From DATCHW01 sp963806045 (lineage in GTDB: Bacteria; Bacteroidota; Ignavibacteria; Tepidaquicellales; Tepidaquicellaceae): 64,000 nucleotides of DNA. The position numbers and the translations under genes were made by a program. Each line of letters starts with the position of its first letter. Within the stretch, counting starts at the first letter, position 1. Under the pieces are notes generated by a model. That model was not told where the DNA came from, ran no database searches, and saw only the letters and a list, made by a program, of their open reading frames with translations. The stretch is from contig CAWDWP010000005.1 of assembly GCA_963806045.1 (NCBI GenBank), positions 145,246 to 209,245 on the forward strand. Direction: 5' to 3'. Positions 60,125-64,000 of this stretch are shown here, piece after piece.

Positions 60125-61687
60125 TTACTTTATAAGAAACATTTTTTTCGTTTCGGTGAATCCATTAGTTGACACCCTATAAAAATATACTCCGCTTGGG
60201 TGTCGTGAAGCATTGAATGTTACTTCGTAAGTACCTGGTGATTGTTTTTCGTTTATAAGAGTTTCAATTTCTCGTCCTAGTGCATCGAAAACAACAAGTT
60301 TAACAAAACCATTCTTTAGTAATTTATAGCGAATGTTTGTCGACGGATTAAACGGATTAGGATAATTTTGTTCAAGGCTGAATTTCTCAGGAATCTCGTA
60401 TGAAATAACTCCCGTGAGATTGGATTGTGAATATTTTAAAACAGAATAATAATACATTCCGACGGCGTACAAACTCAAATCAGAACCAAGTGCCAATCCT
60501 TTACCGATTCCTCCGTATAGATTTACGTTGGCAACCCAGGGATTGCTTCCGTTAGAATTATATCTTACCGTTTCCAATCCATTATATGTGGTTCCACCGG
60601 ATGGTTGACCAACATTTCCCGTTACATATAGTTCATCCTCCGGTCCGGTTATAGCAAAGTAAGGATATTCTTCCCAGAATTGATTAAATTTGAATCTTTT
60701 AAACCATAATTGATTTCCTGCTGAATCGAATTTGGCTGAAAGCCAACCCATATTTTGTCCGGGTAAGGCACCTTGACCGGTTATAAATATGTTAGAATGG
60801 GAATCAAAATTTATCAACTTTCCATATTCAAAATTCCCAAAGTCATAATATTTTTCCCAGACCAGGTTGCCTGAAATATTATACTTTAATAACATTATAT
60901 CATCACCTGTTACATTATTCCAGAGTGAGCCGGTAACGAAGATTCCACCGTTAACGTCAACCTTAATGCTATGTCCGGCAGTTCCAGGTTTCTCTCTGAC
61001 CCATTGACGCGTACCGGTGCTGTTATACATAACAGTAATTAAACCTCCGCTCATGCCGCCACCGGTAATAAAAAGGTTTCCTGCCTGATCTAAAGCCATA
61101 CTGGTTGGTGTATGAAATCCTGTATTCTGATCGAAAGTATCAAACCATAATTGAGTTCCGTCAGGAGCATATTTAACTGTCACGAAATCGTATGTAGCTG
61201 TGTATTGCCACGCTCGTCCTGTTACGTATATATTCCCGGACTGATCAACGATTGAACGCACTGCAAAAGCCCAGGTGCCTGAAATTAATTTCTCCCAAAG
61301 TAGATTTCCGTTATTGTCATACTTCAATGTAAGTAAACCAACCTCAACAGGATTACTGCTGAATGTACGGGGATATCCGGTTACAATAAGATTACCGTAT
61401 GGGTCGACGGATAACCAGGTTGCAACCACACCAAGACTTGGAATGGAATAAAACCTCTGCCAAATTAAGTTTCCGGCTGTGTCGTATTTTGTGGTAATAA
61501 TCTTAGTGTTATCTCCGGATTGACCGGTTACAAAAATATTACCGCTATTATCAAGCCCTATCATAACGCCGACCGGGAAACCAGTAAAATTATTTATTAC
61601 CCACGCCGTATTCACCTGCTGAGCCGTTATGTTCATAGGAGGACACAAAAATACAGCAACTATAGTAATCAAAAAGAAATTTTTCAT
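60125..61687 (-). CDS. T9SS-sorted SBBP-type propeller protein
   Basis: 520 residues, intact. A signal peptide (NFFLITIVAVFLCPPMNITA) is followed by about ten beta-propeller repeats of the SBBP type, for example LDNSGNIFVTGQSGDNTKII, VDPYGNLIVTGYPRTFSSN, VDQSGNIYVTGRAWQYTATY and LDQAGNLFITGGGMSGGLIT. A T9SS domain ends the protein (LEQNYPNPFNPSTNIRYKLL ... VFDALGREIETLINEKQSPG ... PSGVYFYRVSTNGFTETKKM). It lacks the GC-rich insert seen in the sorting domains of the first 13.7 kb. It resembles the gene at 38374-39994. Role unknown. Confidence 0.88.
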   Translation of the reverse strand: MKNFFLITIVAVFLCPPMNITAQQVNTAWVINNFTGFPVGVMIGLDNSGNIFVTGQSGDNTKIITTKYDTAGNLIWQRFYSIPSLGVVATWLSVDPYGNLIVTGYPRTFSSNPVEVGLLTLKYDNNGNLLWEKLISGTWAFAVRSIVDQSGNIYVTGRAWQYTATYDFVTVKYAPDGTQLWFDTFDQNTGFHTPTSMALDQAGNLFITGGGMSGGLITVMYNSTGTRQWVREKPGTAGHSIKVDVNGGIFVTGSLWNNVTGDDIMLLKYNISGNLVWEKYYDFGNFEYGKLINFDSHSNIFITGQGALPGQNMGWLSAKFDSAGNQLWFKRFKFNQFWEEYPYFAITGPEDELYVTGNVGQPSGGTTYNGLETVRYNSNGSNPWVANVNLYGGIGKGLALGSDLSLYAVGMYYYSVLKYSQSNLTGVISYEIPEKFSLEQNYPNPFNPSTNIRYKLLKNGFVKLVVFDALGREIETLINEKQSPGTYEVTFNASRHPSGVYFYRVSTNGFTETKKMFLIK

Positions 61688-62128
61688 AATTCTGGTTCCT
61701 TTGTTTAGTTAAGATTATATTTCAATAATAAATTTTTTATTAAGTGAATTACTATGATGTCCTCGAGATAACAGGATTTTATTATGAATCCTTTCTATCT
61801 CAAAATCATTTCTCTTACGTTTCCCGATTGGTAGCAAAAAATTTATGAACTACTATATTAGTTCATATAGTTTAATAATATTATTAACCCTATTTTTTTA
61901 AATAAAATTACAAAGAAAAGAGATTTAAACAAATTATTTTCACAAGGCAATCAGCATCTTTATTTAACTATCTTTTCCGAAAAATATAAATAAGTTTTTT
62001 ATAATAAAAAAAGCCGGAAGTAAGACTCCCGGCTTTCAATAATAAGATTTGTAAAATGGAAAACTGATGGAACAGATACAACGGATTGGAAGTGATTTTT
62101 TATTGATGCAAAAGGTTATAATATATTT
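61688..62128. other. Intergenic region
   Basis: About 440 bp, AT-rich. It holds the promoter of the propeller gene and the terminator of the aldehyde dehydrogenase-like gene at 62006-62036. No gene seen. Confidence 0.55.
62006..62036 (-). terminator. Terminator of the aldehyde dehydrogenase-like gene
   Basis: On the minus strand AAAGCCGG pairs with CCGGCTTT across an 11-12-nt loop and is followed by TTTT. It is nearly identical to the hairpin at 60036-60064. Confidence 0.8.
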
Positions 62129-63004
62129 TTATGCTGATTGCCAGACGGTTTTTAATTCTGTGAATTTTCCGATTTCTTTAAAATTCTCATTTAGTTTATC
62201 TGAAAACCAGTCCCAGTTTTTGTTGTCACCGGTTTCATTAAATCTTTTTACATTATTTGAACACAATTCTTTGATGAGTTTTCTGTTATTTCCTGTCTCT
62301 TCACAATAATCTATTGCATTTATATCATAGTGTCCGGCAAGATGAGATATCAATTCACTTTTATAACCTGTAAGTATATTTATTACACCTGATGGAAAAT
62401 CACTTGTTGCAATAACTTCGGATAATGTCAGAGAAGGCAGCGGAGATTTTTCGTTAGCAATTATAACACAGGAATTTCCCGTAGTGGTAACCGCAAGAAT
62501 TCTTGACACAAGAGGAAGAAAGCTAAGATTATCAGGAAGAATTATACCTACAACACCGACAGGCTCGGGAACAGAAAAATTGAAATACCCTTCCTGAACA
62601 GGATTCACACTGCTAATCAGCTGCATCCATTTATCGGCGAAACCTGCAAAATAAATAATTCTATCTATAGCTTTTGATACTTCACTTTCACAGGCAGATT
62701 TTTTTTGTAAAGTTGATGAATAAATTTCTTCAATGAACTGTTCTTTTCTCCCTTCGAGTATTTCGGCAAATCTATACAAAATCTGTCCTCTTTCATAACC
62801 GGATTTTGAAGACCAGCTCTCGAATCCCGAGCGGGCGGATACGACTGCATTCCTGACATCTTTTCTTGATGCCCTTGATATATTACATATTTTATCTTTA
62901 GTTTTAGGATTAATGACTTCGATATATCTTTCAGATTCTGTTCTTGTAAATTTTCCCCCGATAAATAGCTTATACATCTTGGGAATTTCAATTCTTGCGT
63001 TCAT
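62129..63004 (-). CDS. Truncated aldehyde dehydrogenase-like protein without the catalytic lobe
   Basis: 291 residues, against about 480 in the family. It starts MNARIEIPKMYKLFIGGKFT then RTESERYIEVINPKTKDKIC, the normal N-terminus. The NAD-binding region is present: FSVPEPVGVVGIILPDNLSF, RILAVTTTGNSCVIIANEKS and FPSGVINILTGYKSELISHL. It then ends with a tail (NWDWFSDKLNENFKEIGKFT). The ELGGK region and the catalytic cysteine with its whole lobe are absent, and the frame is not interrupted. The end is followed by a proper terminator, so it is not an assembly break. It diverges from deoC, whose product acetaldehyde is a natural aldehyde dehydrogenase substrate. It may serve as a non-catalytic partner subunit. 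Confidence 0.8.
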   Translation of the reverse strand: MNARIEIPKMYKLFIGGKFTRTESERYIEVINPKTKDKICNISRASRKDVRNAVVSARSGFESWSSKSGYERGQILYRFAEILEGRKEQFIEEIYSSTLQKKSACESEVSKAIDRIIYFAGFADKWMQLISSVNPVQEGYFNFSVPEPVGVVGIILPDNLSFLPLVSRILAVTTTGNSCVIIANEKSPLPSLTLSEVIATSDFPSGVINILTGYKSELISHLAGHYDINAIDYCEETGNNRKLIKELCSNNVKRFNETGDNKNWDWFSDKLNENFKEIGKFTELKTVWQSA

Positions 63005-63138
63005 TGAATAAAATATTTAATTTATTTTTTTATTATAATCAATTTGACAGAATATTTAAACTCAATAATCTGTTTAAAATATCATTTAAATTTATATTGC
63101 GGCATTAATTTATTATATTGTTTGATAATATCCAATTT

Positions 63139-64000
63139 ATGAAGAAGTTATTAACAACATTAGAGCATTTTGATTCGACTATTGATGAAACTTATACAAA
63201 AGAAAGAGCATCAATACTTACAACCAGGACAATCAAAGGCGAGAATAAAATAAATGCGATAAAGATTGCAATCTCAATGATTGATTTGACAACTTTGGAA
63301 GGAAAAGACTCGGAAGGAAAAGTTTATGCTATGTGTCAGAAGGCAAAAAGCCCGCTCCCGGGTGATATTAGTATACCACACTGTGCGGCTGTTTGTGTTT
63401 ACCCACATCTTGTCGGTTATGCAAAAAAAGCTGTTAATAATTCGGGTGTTAAAGTTGCATCGGTAGCGACTTCATTTCCTTCAGGCCAGTCTTCCCTGAA
63501 ATTAAAATTAAACGATGTAGAAAAATGTATTAGAGACGGCGCAGATGAAATTGATATGGTAATTTCGCGTGGAGAATTTTTATCAGGCAATTATGAGTAT
63601 GTTTTCAATGAAATATCAAAAGTGAAAGAGCTCTGTAAGTCTTTATCAGATAAGCACAGCCAGAAAAAAGGTGTAAAAAGAGAAGTACATTTGAAAGTGA
63701 TATTGGAAACAGGTGAACTGGAGACATTTGATAATGTAAGAAAAGCCAGCATATTAGCGATACTCGCAGGGGCTGATTTTATTAAAACATCTACAGGGAA
63801 GGTTCAGCCTGCTGCAACGCTGCCGGTTACTTTGGTTATGTTTGATGCAATAAAAGATTATTATAGTGAAGAGGGAATAAAAATCGGAATGAAACCTGCA
63901 GGTGGAATTAAAACAACAAAAGACGCGATTTCATATCTAATCTTATTAAATGAAACTCTGGGAGACGAATGGATGACTCCGGATTTATTCAGATTAGGTG
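63139..64000 (+). CDS. deoC: Deoxyribose-phosphate aldolase, 3' end outside window
   Basis: Starts MKKLLTTLEHFDSTIDETYT at 63139 and is open to the window edge (287 codons). Family motifs are clear: MIDLTTLEGKD for the substrate site, DGADEIDMVISRGEFLSGNY with the proton-relay Asp, the Schiff-base Lys in AGADFIKTSTGKVQPAATLP, and MKPAGGIKTTKDA with the second Lys. The long N-terminal extension is that of the eukaryote-like/long DeoC group rather than the short E. coli form. It cleaves 2-deoxyribose 5-phosphate to glyceraldehyde 3-phosphate and acetaldehyde in deoxynucleoside breakdown. The start is 134 bp from the divergent aldehyde dehydrogenase-like gene. Confidence 0.93.
   Translation, partial: MKKLLTTLEHFDSTIDETYTKERASILTTRTIKGENKINAIKIAISMIDLTTLEGKDSEGKVYAMCQKAKSPLPGDISIPHCAAVCVYPHLVGYAKKAVNNSGVKVASVATSFPSGQSSLKLKLNDVEKCIRDGADEIDMVISRGEFLSGNYEYVFNEISKVKELCKSLSDKHSQKKGVKREVHLKVILETGELETFDNVRKASILAILAGADFIKTSTGKVQPAATLPVTLVMFDAIKDYYSEEGIKIGMKPAGGIKTTKDAISYLILLNETLGDEWMTPDLFRLG

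Noticed and set aside
1..64000. CRISPR arrays, tRNA or rRNA genes, prophage or IS elements
   Set aside because: I looked for regularly spaced repeats, conserved RNA sequences and transposase or integrase motifs and found none I could support.

Overview
The window is AT-rich and its genes are packed mostly on the minus strand. Ten or so secreted proteins end in a type IX secretion (T9SS) sorting domain of the form QNYPNPFNPxTKIxFxI ... LKxYDITGREIxTLV ... ASGVYFYQL ... KKLILLK. That exact wording is characteristic of Ignavibacteriota and close relatives in the Bacteroidota/Chlorobi group. This taxonomic call is inference from protein motifs; no rRNA or tRNA gene was seen.

Layout. (1) 1-13.7 kb: a minus-strand run of six tightly spaced (11-13 bp) T9SS cargo genes with YCF48/BNR-like propeller repeats. 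Three are close tandem paralogues. (2) 14.1-17.4 kb: sdhCDAB succinate dehydrogenase. (3) 17.6-19.5 kb: a plus-strand DUF4153-type membrane protein. (4) 19.6-28.5 kb: a very large arsenic operon reading leftwards from arsR. It runs arsR, arsM, arsC, mini-thioredoxin, ArsP-like permease, ACR3, ArsF-like lipoprotein, mini-thioredoxin, exported thioredoxin, CcdA/ArsG-like permease, TlpA-like protein, outer-membrane barrel, Omp28-like lipoprotein. (5) 28.6-30 kb: an OsmC protein and an exported AstE/AspA-type metallopeptidase. (6) 30.2-38.1 kb: NarL-type two-component signalling, including a histidine kinase of about 1,985 codons with about a dozen PAS domains. (7) 38.4-47.7 kb: surface proteins, notably a multicopper oxidase fused to cohesin- and dockerin-like modules and a T9SS tail, plus a cytochrome c lipoprotein. 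(8) 48.2-55.5 kb: a kinase / receiver / hybrid-kinase operon. (9) 55.9-61.7 kb: a YXWGXW-rich envelope protein, an S46 dipeptidyl peptidase and another T9SS propeller. (10) 62.1-64 kb: a truncated aldehyde dehydrogenase diverging from deoC, which runs off the window.

Reading-frame quality matters here. Many genes between about 2.5 and 38.8 kb are split by single-base indels, often in homopolymers, even in sdhA and sdhD where the function should be essential. I therefore treat most broken genes as real genes carrying sequence errors. I give their full span, deduced by following the protein across frames, rather than the fragments. From 39 kb onward the genes are almost all intact.

How the genes fit together. 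The arsenic operon couples cytoplasmic arsenate reduction, methylation and efflux to a string of exported CxxC proteins that ends at the outer membrane. The T9SS cargo genes are surface or secreted proteins sharing one export signal. The two signalling clusters each end a kinase on the start codon of its response regulator (ATGA overlap).
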